A DNA stretch of 64,000 nt, from NCBI GenBank assembly GCA_964405435.1, contig CAYOOD010000026.1, forward strand, positions 19,177 to 83,176, read 5' to 3'. The notes under the pieces are model-generated. The model saw nothing but the letters and a program-made list of their open reading frames with translations, was not told the DNA's origin and made no database searches. Of this stretch, positions 7,773 through 16,843 are shown piece after piece. This DNA comes from DVEG01 sp964405435 (lineage in GTDB: Bacteria > Cyanobacteriota > Cyanobacteriia > Cyanobacteriales > Oscillatoriaceae). The position numbers were made by a program, and so were the translations under genes. How positions within the stretch are numbered: the stretch's first letter is position 1; each line of letters begins with the position of its first letter.

Positions 7773-9467
7773 TCACTCTTCTCTTTTATGATTGTACTGT
7801 ACGTTTTTATCGGTTGGCGAATTTCCATTTTGACGAGAGGCTAATTTTTCAACTAAAAGTAACAAAACCTGTTCCAGTTCGGGGGAAAGGGTGACGGGCA
7901 AATTCCCGGAACGCAGGTGCAAATCTTGTTGGGGAAAAGGAATTTCGATATTCCTCTCTCGAAACAGGGCATCAATTCGGAAATAAAGGTCGCTTTTGAG
8001 AATGTATTGCTGACTGGGATGTTCCGTCCAAACCAGCAAGTTGAAATTCAGACAACTGTCGCTATATCCTTTAAATAAAACTTGGGGTGGCGGAGAGATC
8101 AAAACGCGATCGCACTCTTGCGCTGCTTCCAAAAGGGCTGCTTTAACAGCACCCAAATCGGAACCGTAAGCCACGCCCACGGGAAGCGACAGGCGCGATA
8201 CGAGATGCGGGTTGCTCCAGTTAATTACCTCTTTTTCCAAAAGACGAGAATTCGGCACGATAATCGAAATATTGTCGAGGGTTCTAATCGCCGTACTGCG
8301 CCCGCCAATGCGCTCCACCGTGCCCCGATACTCTCCCACTTCAATAAAATCACCGATTTGAATCCGACGCTCAAATATCAAAACTATGCTGCTGCCAAAG
8401 TTTTTGGCGATATCTTGAAAACCAAAACCGATCCCGACGCCCAGAGCGCTGGCAAGCAGAGCTAGAGAGCTGATATCAAGCCCCCAAATTTGCAGCACGA
8501 CAAGCGTGCCGATCGCCAGCGCGGTATATTTAAAAATAACGGCAACGGCTTCCTGTGCCCCCCGGTTAATTCCCGTTACATGCAAGATGCGAGATTTGAA
8601 CAAATTGGTCGCGATTCCCGACAAAATTACTAATCCGAATAGCAGCAGGCTTAGAATCAGAATGTCGAGGACAGAATAGCCATTTTTGCTGAGGGTGATA
8701 ATCGGAGAAGTAACGCTCGCAATCAAGCTATCGGCGATGCGATAGCTCCAATGGCGGGTAAAGGGAAATAAATTGGTGACGTGAAAAATAGCGACGAGCC
8801 AAACGGCTGTTCTCGCAATTAATAGGGTGAGGTTGAGCAAGATATCTGCCGCTCTGGGAGAGTCGTTCTCGGCGGCAGAAATTTCCGGTGCCTGACGTCT
8901 GAGCCAAACTTGCAGGTAGCGGTGCCAGAGGTGCCCCGCGAAGACGTGAAGGGCGATCGCGATCGCGATGAAAATAGCCGCCTGAAGCAACGCAAAACTA
9001 ATAAATTCACTGCTGCGTTCTTGCTGGGCTTGTTGGAGAGCTTGCTGAATTTGTGCCGCCCAGACTTTGGCTTGTTCCTCTGGCGTCATCCCTACAGCCG
9101 CATCCCGTCGCGTCACCGTCAGCAAATACTGCTCGTCGAGCAAAATTGTCGGTAATTGATTGCGTTCTTCAACTTTGACTGCAACAGCTTCCGAGGAGGT
9201 TGCCGCTTTTTTCAGTTCGGAATTAATCCAGTCTGCTCGAAATTGAGCGGGATAGTCGCCGGCGGGGGCAACTTTAAAAAGTTGCCGCCCATCTAAAATA
9301 ATAAAAGCTGTAGAATCGGCGGAACGGGGAACCGGAGAAATTCCCCGATTCTGCGCTAGGGCTGGCACGGAGAGGAGGGATAAAATCAGAGCGATCGCGA
9401 TCGCGAATATTTTCCAAAATGGCAATTTCTGAGATCGACGGCGATTCCGGTTGCGTTTTCTGAACAT
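7773..9467 (-). CDS. Mechanosensitive ion channel, MscS family
   Basis: This 564-residue protein has an Arg/Lys-rich N-terminus and a signal-like segment (about 20-38, ending ALAQN). A roughly 130-residue periplasmic part follows, then several transmembrane helices. The MscS core is at about 330-500, with pore helix SALGVGIGFGFQDIAKNF, then FERRIQIGDFIEV and NSRLLEKEVINW. MscS channels open under membrane tension to release osmolytes. It is longer than E. coli MscS (286 aa) and resembles the large cyanobacterial paralogues. The stop lies 9 bases upstream of the ggt start, so the two are likely co-transcribed. Confidence 0.9.
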   Translation of the reverse strand: MFRKRNRNRRRSQKLPFWKIFAIAIALILSLLSVPALAQNRGISPVPRSADSTAFIILDGRQLFKVAPAGDYPAQFRADWINSELKKAATSSEAVAVKVEERNQLPTILLDEQYLLTVTRRDAAVGMTPEEQAKVWAAQIQQALQQAQQERSSEFISFALLQAAIFIAIAIALHVFAGHLWHRYLQVWLRRQAPEISAAENDSPRAADILLNLTLLIARTAVWLVAIFHVTNLFPFTRHWSYRIADSLIASVTSPIITLSKNGYSVLDILILSLLLFGLVILSGIATNLFKSRILHVTGINRGAQEAVAVIFKYTALAIGTLVVLQIWGLDISSLALLASALGVGIGFGFQDIAKNFGSSIVLIFERRIQIGDFIEVGEYRGTVERIGGRSTAIRTLDNISIIVPNSRLLEKEVINWSNPHLVSRLSLPVGVAYGSDLGAVKAALLEAAQECDRVLISPPPQVLFKGYSDSCLNFNLLVWTEHPSQQYILKSDLYFRIDALFRERNIEIPFPQQDLHLRSGNLPVTLSPELEQVLLLLVEKLASRQNGNSPTDKNVQYNHKREE

Positions 9468-9502
9468 GCTGAGTGCTTTACAAAATTCACAGGACTGCTG
9501 CT

Positions 9503-9531
9503 AAACCCGGTTTTTAAGAAACCGGGCTTTT
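9503..9531. repeat. AAACCCGG-type palindrome
   Basis: AAACCCGGTTT and AAACCGGGCTT form a short hairpin upstream of the mscS start. It belongs to the palindrome family seen at 10955, 40950 and 41311. Confidence 0.5.
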
Positions 9532-9624
9532 TGCCGTGTCGGCTTTTTCAAAAACTCTTTACAATCGAGTTACAATCGAGTTTTAACAAGCATTGTAGCG
9601 CGATCGCCCGGGGATTTTGACGCG

Positions 9625-10821
9625 CTAGCCGAGGGCGGCTTTGCGAACGGTTTGCACGAAACGACCGGCAATGTCGGTGAAATTAACTTCGCCGAGCATC
9701 AGGCGCGTCGCCGTGCGCGTGGCAGTTTCGCGCTTGACAACGTGGCGGTAGCACACTCCCGGAAACTGGTAGAATAAAGTCGCTAAAGTCAGCGCAGCGT
9801 CAAAATTAGCAGCGAGTTCGGCATGGAGGGAATGGGTGTAATTTTGCGGCTCGTTTTTGGCGATGCACTCGGCGGCAATTAAACCGCTCTTGACGGCGTG
9901 GAGGATGCCGTCGCCGAAGAAGGGGTTAATCAAACCGGCGGCATCTCCCACTAAGAGAATTTTGCCGTCTGGGGTGTGGCGCTGTTCTTTGCCTTGCCAG
10001 ATGGGCAGGGGATGGGCAAAGAAGCGCAGGCGATCGCGATCGTAGGGAATCTCGAACAAATCCAAATAACCAGTAATGGCGTTTTCGATTTCGTCGCGCA
10101 CTTCCACATTGCCGCGCTTTCTCTTGCCCGGGCTGAACAAACCCGCGCCAATATTCAAGTGATCGCCTTTGGGAAAAATCCAAGCATAGCCGCGCTTGAC
10201 AGCACCGTATTCTAAATGAGCCACATCGGGGCGCAAATCGGGATGGTTGTTATCCCAATTGTGGGGAAATTCGATTTCCATTGCGATCGCCATCACCCGA
10301 TTTTTGCGCAGATTGGCTGCTTGCGCCGCGATGCCGCTGGCACCGTCTGCGCCGATGACGTGGCGCGCCGTTCCCACAAACGCGCTGTCGTTGCCCTTCG
10401 CCGAGCCCCGCACGACGACTTTATCGGACTCTATTTCAATACTGCGAACCGTCACCCCGTCGTACAGTTGAGCACCCGCTTTCACCGCTCGTTGCGCCAG
10501 GGCATTGTCAAACACCGAGCGCTGTGCCATCCACAAGCAGATATCCCGCTGCGAATCGGGCAGGTTGATCGGTGCCAGATAGGGATCGCCAAATTTCCAA
10601 GTGTGGCGCAGGTAACGCACTTTCGATTCCACAAACGCCTCTGGTGCCAAGTCGCGCAGAACATCCTCCATCACCATCGGCATCCCGCCCCCACAGGTTT
10701 TGTGGCGCGGCAAGGGGTATTTTTCCAGCAGCGCGACTTTCAACCCATAACCGGCGGCGGCGGCGGCGGCGGCAGCTCCAGCAGGTCCCGCGCCACAGAC
10801 AATCACGTCATAATCTACCAT
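9625..10821 (-). CDS. Geranylgeranyl reductase family FAD-dependent oxidoreductase
   Basis: This 398-residue flavoprotein has an N-terminal Rossmann motif (VIVCGAGPAGAAAAAAA), the CGGGMP segment and the second FAD motif ILLVGDAAGLINPFFGDGI. These are hallmarks of the ChlP/geranylgeranyl reductase superfamily, which saturates isoprenoid double bonds in chlorophyll, tocopherol or archaeal lipids. An eight-Ala run follows the GxGxxG motif, encoded by a (GCC)n-like tract. Whether this is the chlorophyll phytyl reductase itself or a paralogue cannot be decided without alignment. It is monocistronic. Confidence 0.85.
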   Translation of the reverse strand: MVDYDVIVCGAGPAGAAAAAAAAGYGLKVALLEKYPLPRHKTCGGGMPMVMEDVLRDLAPEAFVESKVRYLRHTWKFGDPYLAPINLPDSQRDICLWMAQRSVFDNALAQRAVKAGAQLYDGVTVRSIEIESDKVVVRGSAKGNDSAFVGTARHVIGADGASGIAAQAANLRKNRVMAIAMEIEFPHNWDNNHPDLRPDVAHLEYGAVKRGYAWIFPKGDHLNIGAGLFSPGKRKRGNVEVRDEIENAITGYLDLFEIPYDRDRLRFFAHPLPIWQGKEQRHTPDGKILLVGDAAGLINPFFGDGILHAVKSGLIAAECIAKNEPQNYTHSLHAELAANFDAALTLATLFYQFPGVCYRHVVKRETATRTATRLMLGEVNFTDIAGRFVQTVRKAALG

Positions 10822-10927
10822 ATTGCCTTACCACTTCAAAGACACCAGATTTGCCATTCTTGACGTTAGCAGACTGTAGGGGTTTTAGAGGGGGTGGGTT
10901 GAACCGCTGCTGTCGCGCCTGTACTGC

Positions 10928-11015
10928 GCGGTTTTCATCCTCGCGAGGGATTGAGAAACCCGGCTTCTTCAAGAAGCCGGGTTTCTTAACTGGACTTCAT
11001 CGGTCTAAAAACCGC
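10928..11015. mobile_element. MITE-like palindromic element, copy 1
   Basis: The outer terminal inverted repeats are GCGGTTTT (10928-10935) and AAAACCGC (11008-11015). An inner perfect hairpin has arms GAAACCCGGCTTCTT (10955-10969) and its complement (10971-10985). The flanking sequence CATCCTCG.GAGGGA.TGAG is shared with the copy at 41280. It has no coding capacity. Confidence 0.7.
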
Positions 11016-11048
11016 TAAAACGTGCAGACTTCCAAGCTAAAAACTGAC

Positions 11049-12929
11049 CTACAAATCCTCTTTTATGGGTTCCTCAAATGCCTGCACTTTTCCATCTGGT
11101 TTGAGCAACACGCGAATTCTCAGCCCTTTTCCCTCCTGCAAGGGAGAAACAAATTTTTCATTCATCAGCGGCATTCCCGTGCGCTCGACAAATTTACCAG
11201 AAAGTTCTCCTCTGGGAGTAAATTGCTGAATCGAACCGTCTGGATTGAGCGATAACGTATATTCCAAGGGTTGCGTTAAATCTGGCTGTGGCTGCCAGCG
11301 CTGTTGGAAATAATTCTTGGCTTCTACAACCTGCGTTGCTTCATTTAATAGGGAGCCTCTTGCTTCCTCAACCGGTGCGGGCGTATCTGCTGTTGCAGGC
11401 GCGATTGCTTCTGGCGCTGTGTTTTCTGGCGCTATTGATTGCGCTGCCGGCGACGGGCTGGGCGTATTGGCGGCTTGCTTTTCTGGCGCTCCGTCGGGCA
11501 GCCCTTCTATTCTCGGCAAGGGCGGGGCTGGCTCTGCATTGCGAGGCACTGCAGCCGCTTGCGTGGGGGCTGTTTCTGTCGGGGCGGCTTGTGTTGGGGC
11601 GGGTTCCGGCGTTTTCAGAACGACGTCAGGGGGCGCTTCTGCAGGGGTGCTTTCCGGCTCGATGCGGGGCAGAGTCGCCACTGTGTTCGGAGTCGCGTTG
11701 TCGATCGCTCCTGCATCCGCTGTCGATTCTGGCGGAATTGAGAGCGGGGGGACTTGGGTATTCGGCGGCGGCGGAATCTGCGGAATGATTGTCGGCGGCG
11801 GCGGCGGAATTTGTATGGCTGTTGTCGAGGAGGATGCACCGCTAGGGGCGCTGTTTGGCGCTCCCGCAAGCGTTCTCTGCGGGGCTGGGGCTGTATTCAG
11901 CGACGGGAGTCTCGCGACGTTAGGGGCTTGCAGGTTTGGCTGTGCGGGAAACTGGCTGGGATTGGGAGTGGCTGCAACGTCCCCATCTTCTAAGATTTTC
12001 GGCAATTTTGGCAGGCGCGATGTCGGGCTCGGAACGGGTGCGGGCGTCAGTTGTAGCGCGGCAGGCGCAGGCGCAGGCGCAGGAGGAGGGGCTGGTACTG
12101 GCGCAGGCGGCGGCGCAACGGCGACTGGCTGCTGCACAACCGGGCTCGGCGGCGGTGCGGCTTTCTGAGAAGCCATTTGCAGGCTGGTGTTGCGGTTGAG
12201 CAATTCGATCGCTCCGGCTGTGACGCCGACACTCAGCACGACGAGTGCCGCGATTTTTGCCCAGGAGGGCGTTTGTTTGAACCAGTTGGGGCGCGCTGGC
12301 GGCGCTTCTGCCTCGGCTTCGTATTGCTCGATCGCAGTGGCTAAGTCAAACAGTTGCAAGACATCCAGGTGAACCACTGCTCCCGATTCGGGTGTGGCGA
12401 GACTTCCTAAAAATAAGTCGTGCCCGAGCAATCCTCTCGGTTGTAGATAGATTCCCTCAGAAATCGGAGCGTTTGTTTCTACAGTCGGTTCCGGTTCTAA
12501 TTGGGCTGGATTGTCATCTTCCTCTATTTCTCCGACGACTTCCGCGACGGGTGGAGCAGCGGGCTGGCGCAGGGTTGCGGCAGGGGGCGCGGGTTCTGAA
12601 AATTGCCGATTTTCTCTTTCGCTTTCTGCTTTAGCCGTGGTTTCTTTATCAGATTCTTCTTTTTTTGTCAAGCCTAAAACGTCGAGGGCGATCGCCGATT
12701 GGCAGAGAAATTTGTGAACGTAACTGTTAACGGCGTCGCTGAGGGCTTGGAGTTGGGCGCGATCGCCCCGGAGTTTGACCTGCTGTTCTTCTGGCAGTTG
12801 GGGGGCATCGAAGTGCAGCTCGAAGTGCAAATCTTCCAGTGCATAACGACTTTTCCACCGGGAGAACAGCGAACTTTTCGCCGTAATTTCCAGCGTGCAA
12901 GTTGGGGGCGTGTACCGTCGCAGGATCAT
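11049..12929 (-). CDS. DUF4335 family protein with long Pro/Ala-rich segment
   Basis: The ATG at 12929 gives 626 residues starting MILRRYTPPTCTLEITAKSS. An open frame continues another 171 codons upstream but crosses the heptad repeat tract and the DUF3038 gene in another frame, so I reject that extension. The N-terminal ~210 residues form the conserved cyanobacterial domain. A single hydrophobic helix (IAALVVLSVGVTAGAIELL) follows, then about 280 residues of Pro/Ala/Gln/Thr-rich linker. The C-terminal ~85 residues are structured (TPRGELSGKFVERTGMP). This fits a membrane protein with a periplasmic stalk, function unknown. DUF3038 lies directly upstream, a pairing I recall as common. Confidence 0.75.
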   Translation of the reverse strand: MILRRYTPPTCTLEITAKSSLFSRWKSRYALEDLHFELHFDAPQLPEEQQVKLRGDRAQLQALSDAVNSYVHKFLCQSAIALDVLGLTKKEESDKETTAKAESERENRQFSEPAPPAATLRQPAAPPVAEVVGEIEEDDNPAQLEPEPTVETNAPISEGIYLQPRGLLGHDLFLGSLATPESGAVVHLDVLQLFDLATAIEQYEAEAEAPPARPNWFKQTPSWAKIAALVVLSVGVTAGAIELLNRNTSLQMASQKAAPPPSPVVQQPVAVAPPPAPVPAPPPAPAPAPAALQLTPAPVPSPTSRLPKLPKILEDGDVAATPNPSQFPAQPNLQAPNVARLPSLNTAPAPQRTLAGAPNSAPSGASSSTTAIQIPPPPPTIIPQIPPPPNTQVPPLSIPPESTADAGAIDNATPNTVATLPRIEPESTPAEAPPDVVLKTPEPAPTQAAPTETAPTQAAAVPRNAEPAPPLPRIEGLPDGAPEKQAANTPSPSPAAQSIAPENTAPEAIAPATADTPAPVEEARGSLLNEATQVVEAKNYFQQRWQPQPDLTQPLEYTLSLNPDGSIQQFTPRGELSGKFVERTGMPLMNEKFVSPLQEGKGLRIRVLLKPDGKVQAFEEPIKEDL

Positions 12930-12937
12930 TTTATCAG

Positions 12938-13036
12938 GTGTGGAGTGTTGAGTGTGGAGTGTTGAGTGAGGGAGGAGAAAGTGCTGAGTGCTGAGTGCTG
13001 AGTGAGTAGGGGTGAGTAGGGGTGAGTGAGCAGGAT
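12938..13036. repeat. Heptanucleotide repeat tract
   Basis: Interleaved GTGTGGA / GTGTTGA heptamers, then TGCTGAG heptamers and GTAGGGGTGA repeats, fill the gap between DUF3038 and DUF4335. The motif types match the tract at 1949. Confidence 0.8.
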
Positions 13037-13069
13037 GAGTGGATAAAAAATTATGAATATCAGTATTGA

Positions 13070-13669
13070 CTAATGAGAGCGATCGAAGAGGGCGAGCCAA
13101 AATCGGCGCGAACCGCCGGGACCGCTGTAAAATAACAGGTCGATTAACAGCTTTAGCGCAATTTGGTTGAGCGTCGCTGGGGAAATGTTTTCTCCATCCA
13201 CCATGCGATCTTGATACAAATTGCAGAAATCGTCGAGATAGTCTCCCAGCAAAGCGGCTTCGTGGGGCTGGCGATTTTGCTCTGCCATTTGTTCCCAGAG
13301 GGCGACGGCACGGCGGATTAATTCTTGGTTTTCTTTCGCCAAGTAACAGGAGATGGCAACCAGCGATCGCGCTTCTTCTACATCCAGCTTTTTTCGCCCG
13401 CCTTCGCCCTTGCGCAGGGGATTCGACTGGCGCAGACGCCACAGGGACACCCGATCGGCGATCGCTGGCTCTAATTTGAGTTCAAACGCAGCCCGGATGA
13501 TAGCTTCGGAACCGATCCCCGCGAGTGATTCGAGCGCCAGCAGGACTAAATCCATCTGGGCTTTCATATTGTCCAACTGTGCGGGATGCGGGGCATCTGC
13601 AGCAGTCAACTCCTCCCACTTGGGCTTTGGCGCAGGCATGTTCGCTGGAGGGTGCATAGTTTCATTCAT
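13070..13669 (-). CDS. DUF3038 family protein
   Basis: This 199-residue, mainly helical soluble protein contains QMDLVLLALESLAGIGSEAI and the C-terminal LNQIALKLLIDLLFYSG segment. These fit the cyanobacterial DUF3038 family as I remember it. Function is unknown. It sits immediately upstream of the DUF4335 gene on the same strand, separated by a repeat tract. No enzymatic motif is visible. Confidence 0.75.
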   Translation of the reverse strand: MNETMHPPANMPAPKPKWEELTAADAPHPAQLDNMKAQMDLVLLALESLAGIGSEAIIRAAFELKLEPAIADRVSLWRLRQSNPLRKGEGGRKKLDVEEARSLVAISCYLAKENQELIRRAVALWEQMAEQNRQPHEAALLGDYLDDFCNLYQDRMVDGENISPATLNQIALKLLIDLLFYSGPGGSRRFWLALFDRSH

Positions 13670-13747
13670 AGGCGATCGGACGGAGAAAAGGGCGTGCTGT
13701 TACAGCTTTTGCAACCAAAACCCTGGCGAAAAGGCAGCACGCCCTCC

Positions 13748-16156
13748 TTATACAAAGTATGCAACAGTCACGCCGGAGCCTCCGTCTTCGGGCGCGGCGA
13801 GTTCGTAGCGGCTGACTTGCGGGTGCTGTTCCAAAAATTCGTGGACGCCTTGACGCAGCTTGCCGGTTCCCTTGCCGTGTACGATCCACAATGCGCCGCT
13901 AGTGGGAATGGCGGAGGCGATCGCTCCGTCTATTTCTCGCTCCGCATCGGCAACCCGCGATCCGCGAATGTCGAGGGTATTTTTAGAGGTGCGAATCGTC
14001 GGCGGCGGGGGCGGTGCCGGTGTCGGTGCCGGTGCCGGTTTGGCTTTCGCCACGGGTTCGGCTTTTTGCCCGTCGAGGGATTCGATATCTTCCAGGGAAA
14101 CGGTCATTTTCATCAGCCCGAAACGCACGCTGAGTTCGCCGTCTTCGTCGGGAGCGCTGAGTACCTCGGCAGTTTGCCCGAAACGGGGGATGCGCACGCG
14201 ATCGCCTACTTGCGGGCGGAATCCCGGTTTCGGTTTCGGCACTTCCCGCCGCGACGGCAACTGCCGCTGGGCAATTTCATTAATCGCGTCGGTGGCTTGC
14301 TTGGCATCCCGCGCCGTCGCCGAGCCCTGCTGCAACTGGCGAATCACGGCGGCGATTTCGGCTTTTGCCTGAGCGATCGCTTCCTGTACCGCCCGCTCCT
14401 GCGCCTGCTGCAGCTCCCGCTCCCGATCCCGCAGCGATTTCGCCTTCGCCGAGAGTTCGCGGTGCAGCTCCTCCGTCTGCGCCAGCAGCTTAGACGCCTC
14501 TTTTGCCTTGGTTTCTTGGCGGCGGCGCTGCGCTTCCAATCCGGCAATCACTTGGTTCATTTCCTCGCTGGCACCGGGAGCAACGCGGTTTTGCGCCTCT
14601 TCGACGATTTCCGGCTTCAACCCCAACCGCCGCGCGATCGCCAGGGCATTGGAACGCCCCGGAATTCCCCACAACAGCCGATAAGTGGGCGATAAACTCA
14701 CGTCGTCGAATTCAACGGAGGCATTTTCAAAGCGCGAGTCTTGATATTTCAGGGCTTTGAGTTCGCCGAAGTGCGTCGTCGCCACTGTCAAGCCGGCATT
14801 TTCGGCGAGGTGCTCTAATAGAGCGATCGCCAGGGCGCTGCCTTCAGACGGATCGGTTCCCGCGCCGACTTCATCCAGCAGCACCAGGGAATCCTCCGTC
14901 ATCTCCTCGAGAATCCGCGTAATCCGGCGGATGTGTCCCGAGAAGGTGGAGAGGCTTTGCTGCAAGGATTGCTCGTCGCCGATATCCGCGAGCACGCGAT
15001 CGAACCAAGGCAATTCTACGGGTTCGCGGGCGGGCACGAACAGCCCCACTTTTGCCATCAAGGCAGCCAATCCCAAGGTTTTCAGGGTGACGGTTTTGCC
15101 GCCGGTGTTGGGGCCGGTAATGGCCACAACTCGGATTTGCGGCGGGATTGCCAAGTCGGTGGGAACGACTGGGGAAGCTTGTTCGTGCTGCTGCTGCCAC
15201 ACGAGCAGGGGATGTCGCAGTTGCCGCAGGGTGATTTGAGCCGGCTCCTCTGCGCCCGATGCCTCACGCCCCCGCTCGATGAATCGGGGCGGGTTGGCTT
15301 GCAACCAGTAGCTGTAACGGGCGCGGGCGGCGGCGAGATCGAGGGTGGTGGCGATCGCGACTAATTGCTCTATATCGGCTTTGACTGCGCCGACTTGCTG
15401 GGAGAGGGCGCGGCGAATGGCTTCTTCTTCGGCTTGTTCGGCGCGCAGCACCTGCCGCATCTGGTTGTTGAGATCGGTAATGGCGTAGGGTTCGACGTAA
15501 AGGGTTGCCCCGCTCATCGAGGTATCGTGGACGATGCCTTTGATGGCGTCTTTTTGGGGCGCTTTCACGGGGATGACGTAGCGATCTCCTCGTTGGGCGA
15601 TCACTTGTTCCTGTACGGCGTTGGATTGGCGCTGCATGATGCCCTGCAACACCTGATAAATCCGCTCTCGCTGCTGTCGAATTCGCCCGCGCAGCTCGTT
15701 GAGTTTCAAGGAAGCGCGATCGGCGACTTCGCCCCGTTCGTCGATGCAGCGGTGTATTTCTTGCTCGAGTTCGGGATAGGTGCGCAAATCTTCAACCAAG
15801 GCAGTCAGCACCGGCAAGTCTGGATGGTTGTCGATCGCCCGCCGCAACCGCCTCGCCCCCGCCAGGGTGGTGGCAATGTTGAGGAGTTCTTCTCCTGATA
15901 AGATGCCTTGCAAGTCTGCCCGTTCGATCGCGTCTCTGATATCGTGGATTCCCTCGAAAGTCAATCCCCCGCTCGGGCGATTTTCCAAATCGTAGACTTC
16001 TCGGGTTTGGGCGAGCAACTGTTGCGTTTCTTCTCGGCTTTCGGGAATGGACAACCGGCTGGCGGCGATCGCCCCCAGTTTGGTAGCGGCAAACGTGGCC
16101 AAATGCTGGCACAGGCGCGGCCATTCTAATAGTTCTAGGGTTTCAGACTGAATCAA
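13748..16156 (-). CDS. mutS2: Endonuclease MutS2
   Basis: This 802-residue MutS2 has an N-terminal clamp/lever region (about 1-290) and an ABC-type ATPase with Walker A TGPNTGGKTVTLKT, a Walker-B-like VLLDEVGAGTDPSEG and ATTHFGELK. A Glu/Arg/Gln-rich coiled coil (about 510-620) follows, then a C-terminal Smr nuclease domain (NTLDIRGSRVADAE, WIVHGKGTGKL). MutS2 is implicated in limiting homologous recombination and in rescue of collided ribosomes. It is not a mismatch repair protein, since mismatch domain I is absent. The ATPase and Smr motifs look intact. Confidence 0.95.
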   Translation of the reverse strand: MIQSETLELLEWPRLCQHLATFAATKLGAIAASRLSIPESREETQQLLAQTREVYDLENRPSGGLTFEGIHDIRDAIERADLQGILSGEELLNIATTLAGARRLRRAIDNHPDLPVLTALVEDLRTYPELEQEIHRCIDERGEVADRASLKLNELRGRIRQQRERIYQVLQGIMQRQSNAVQEQVIAQRGDRYVIPVKAPQKDAIKGIVHDTSMSGATLYVEPYAITDLNNQMRQVLRAEQAEEEAIRRALSQQVGAVKADIEQLVAIATTLDLAAARARYSYWLQANPPRFIERGREASGAEEPAQITLRQLRHPLLVWQQQHEQASPVVPTDLAIPPQIRVVAITGPNTGGKTVTLKTLGLAALMAKVGLFVPAREPVELPWFDRVLADIGDEQSLQQSLSTFSGHIRRITRILEEMTEDSLVLLDEVGAGTDPSEGSALAIALLEHLAENAGLTVATTHFGELKALKYQDSRFENASVEFDDVSLSPTYRLLWGIPGRSNALAIARRLGLKPEIVEEAQNRVAPGASEEMNQVIAGLEAQRRRQETKAKEASKLLAQTEELHRELSAKAKSLRDRERELQQAQERAVQEAIAQAKAEIAAVIRQLQQGSATARDAKQATDAINEIAQRQLPSRREVPKPKPGFRPQVGDRVRIPRFGQTAEVLSAPDEDGELSVRFGLMKMTVSLEDIESLDGQKAEPVAKAKPAPAPTPAPPPPPTIRTSKNTLDIRGSRVADAEREIDGAIASAIPTSGALWIVHGKGTGKLRQGVHEFLEQHPQVSRYELAAPEDGGSGVTVAYFV

Positions 16157-16291
16157 CGCTTGAGGGCCACTTCTGAACTAATGGGATCTATTAAGATATT
16201 TTAAGCCCAAAATCAAGTAGCGGGGTTGAAATTGCTTGTATTCTTTTGGCTTGCAGACGCCGAGCCCGCTAGTTTTCAGTAATGATACGTC

Positions 16292-16320
16292 TTGACTCGG
16301 TTGTCTGCGGACACTATAAT
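16292..16320 (+). promoter_or_regulatory. Consensus sigma70-type promoter with no assigned gene
   Basis: TTGACT (16292-16297), a 17-base spacer and TATAAT (16315-16320) predict a start near 16327 on the plus strand. No gene starts downstream. The next 150 bases contain a weak AGGCTT/AAGCCT hairpin near 16432-16451. A small untranslated RNA is possible. Confidence 0.6.
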
Positions 16321-16454
16321 GTTAAGCAACTCAGCAGAAAAGGCGCGATCGAGAGCAAAACGTCAATTAAGCCTTTTTCAAAAAAAATCATCCAACAAGG
16401 CAGGATAATTATTTTTGTGCAACTCCCTAAAGGCTTCTACAAAAGCCTCTTGGG

Positions 16455-16580
16455 GATGAGTGCTGAGTGCTCTTCGGCCTCGGCTGAGTGCTCTTCGGCC
16501 TCGGCTGAGTAATAAGTGCTGAGTCAGAAAATTCTCCTAACTCCACACTCCACACTCCACATTCCACACTCCACACTCCC
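16455..16580. repeat. Heptanucleotide repeat tract
   Basis: TGAGTGC heptamers include a duplicated GCTGAGTGCTCTTCGGCCTCG unit. A run of ACTCCAC heptamers follows just upstream of the MoaD-like stop codon. Confidence 0.8.
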
Positions 16581-16582
16581 GC

Positions 16583-16843
16583 CTACCCGCCACTGACGGG
16601 GGGAATTAACACGACTTCATCGCCGTCGTGTAAAACGGTGTCGGGTTCGGCAAATTCCAGGTTAACGCCGAAGCGGGTGATGTCGCGCCAGCGATCGAGT
16701 TGGGGGTGCTCGGCGACGAGGCGATCGAGTACGGCGCTCACAGGCGTGTCGGCGGGAAGTGCGAGGCTCAGTTCTGGCACGCCATACGCTTCTTGATAGG
16801 CGGCGAATAGTTTGACGGTGACGGAAACAGAAGGTTCAGACAT
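16583..16843 (-). CDS. MoaD/ThiS-family sulfur carrier protein
   Basis: This beta-grasp protein of about 86 residues ends LIPPVSGG, the di-glycine tail that carries sulfur as a thiocarboxylate. Internal features are VTVKLFAAYQEAYG and VNLEFAEPDTVLHDGDEV. This pattern fits the small subunit of molybdopterin synthase (MoaD) better than the CysO-like protein at 2722 does. The start is uncertain: an ATG 11 codons upstream (16876) is also open. I prefer 16843 because the conserved part begins there. No other molybdopterin genes are in view. Confidence 0.8.
   Translation of the reverse strand: MSEPSVSVTVKLFAAYQEAYGVPELSLALPADTPVSAVLDRLVAEHPQLDRWRDITRFGVNLEFAEPDTVLHDGDEVVLIPPVSGG

Larger units (their letters stand above)
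16157..16582. other. Gene-free region with promoter and repeat tracts
   Basis: It lies between mutS2 and a MoaD-like gene. It contains an apparently perfect sigma70-type promoter (16292-16320) and a heptad repeat tract (16455-16580). No convincing ORF is seen. Confidence 0.5.

Noticed and set aside
11288..12168. Long plus-strand frames opposite DUF4335 (up to 283 codons, Gly/Ala/Val-rich)
   Set aside because: They are antisense shadows of the Pro/Ala/Thr-rich linker; composition is explained by the minus-strand gene.
12930..13442. 171-codon upstream extension of the DUF4335 frame
   Set aside because: It runs through heptad repeats and overlaps the DUF3038 gene in another frame, with Arg/Ser/Pro-rich shadow composition. 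The conserved domain begins at MILRRYTPP (12929).
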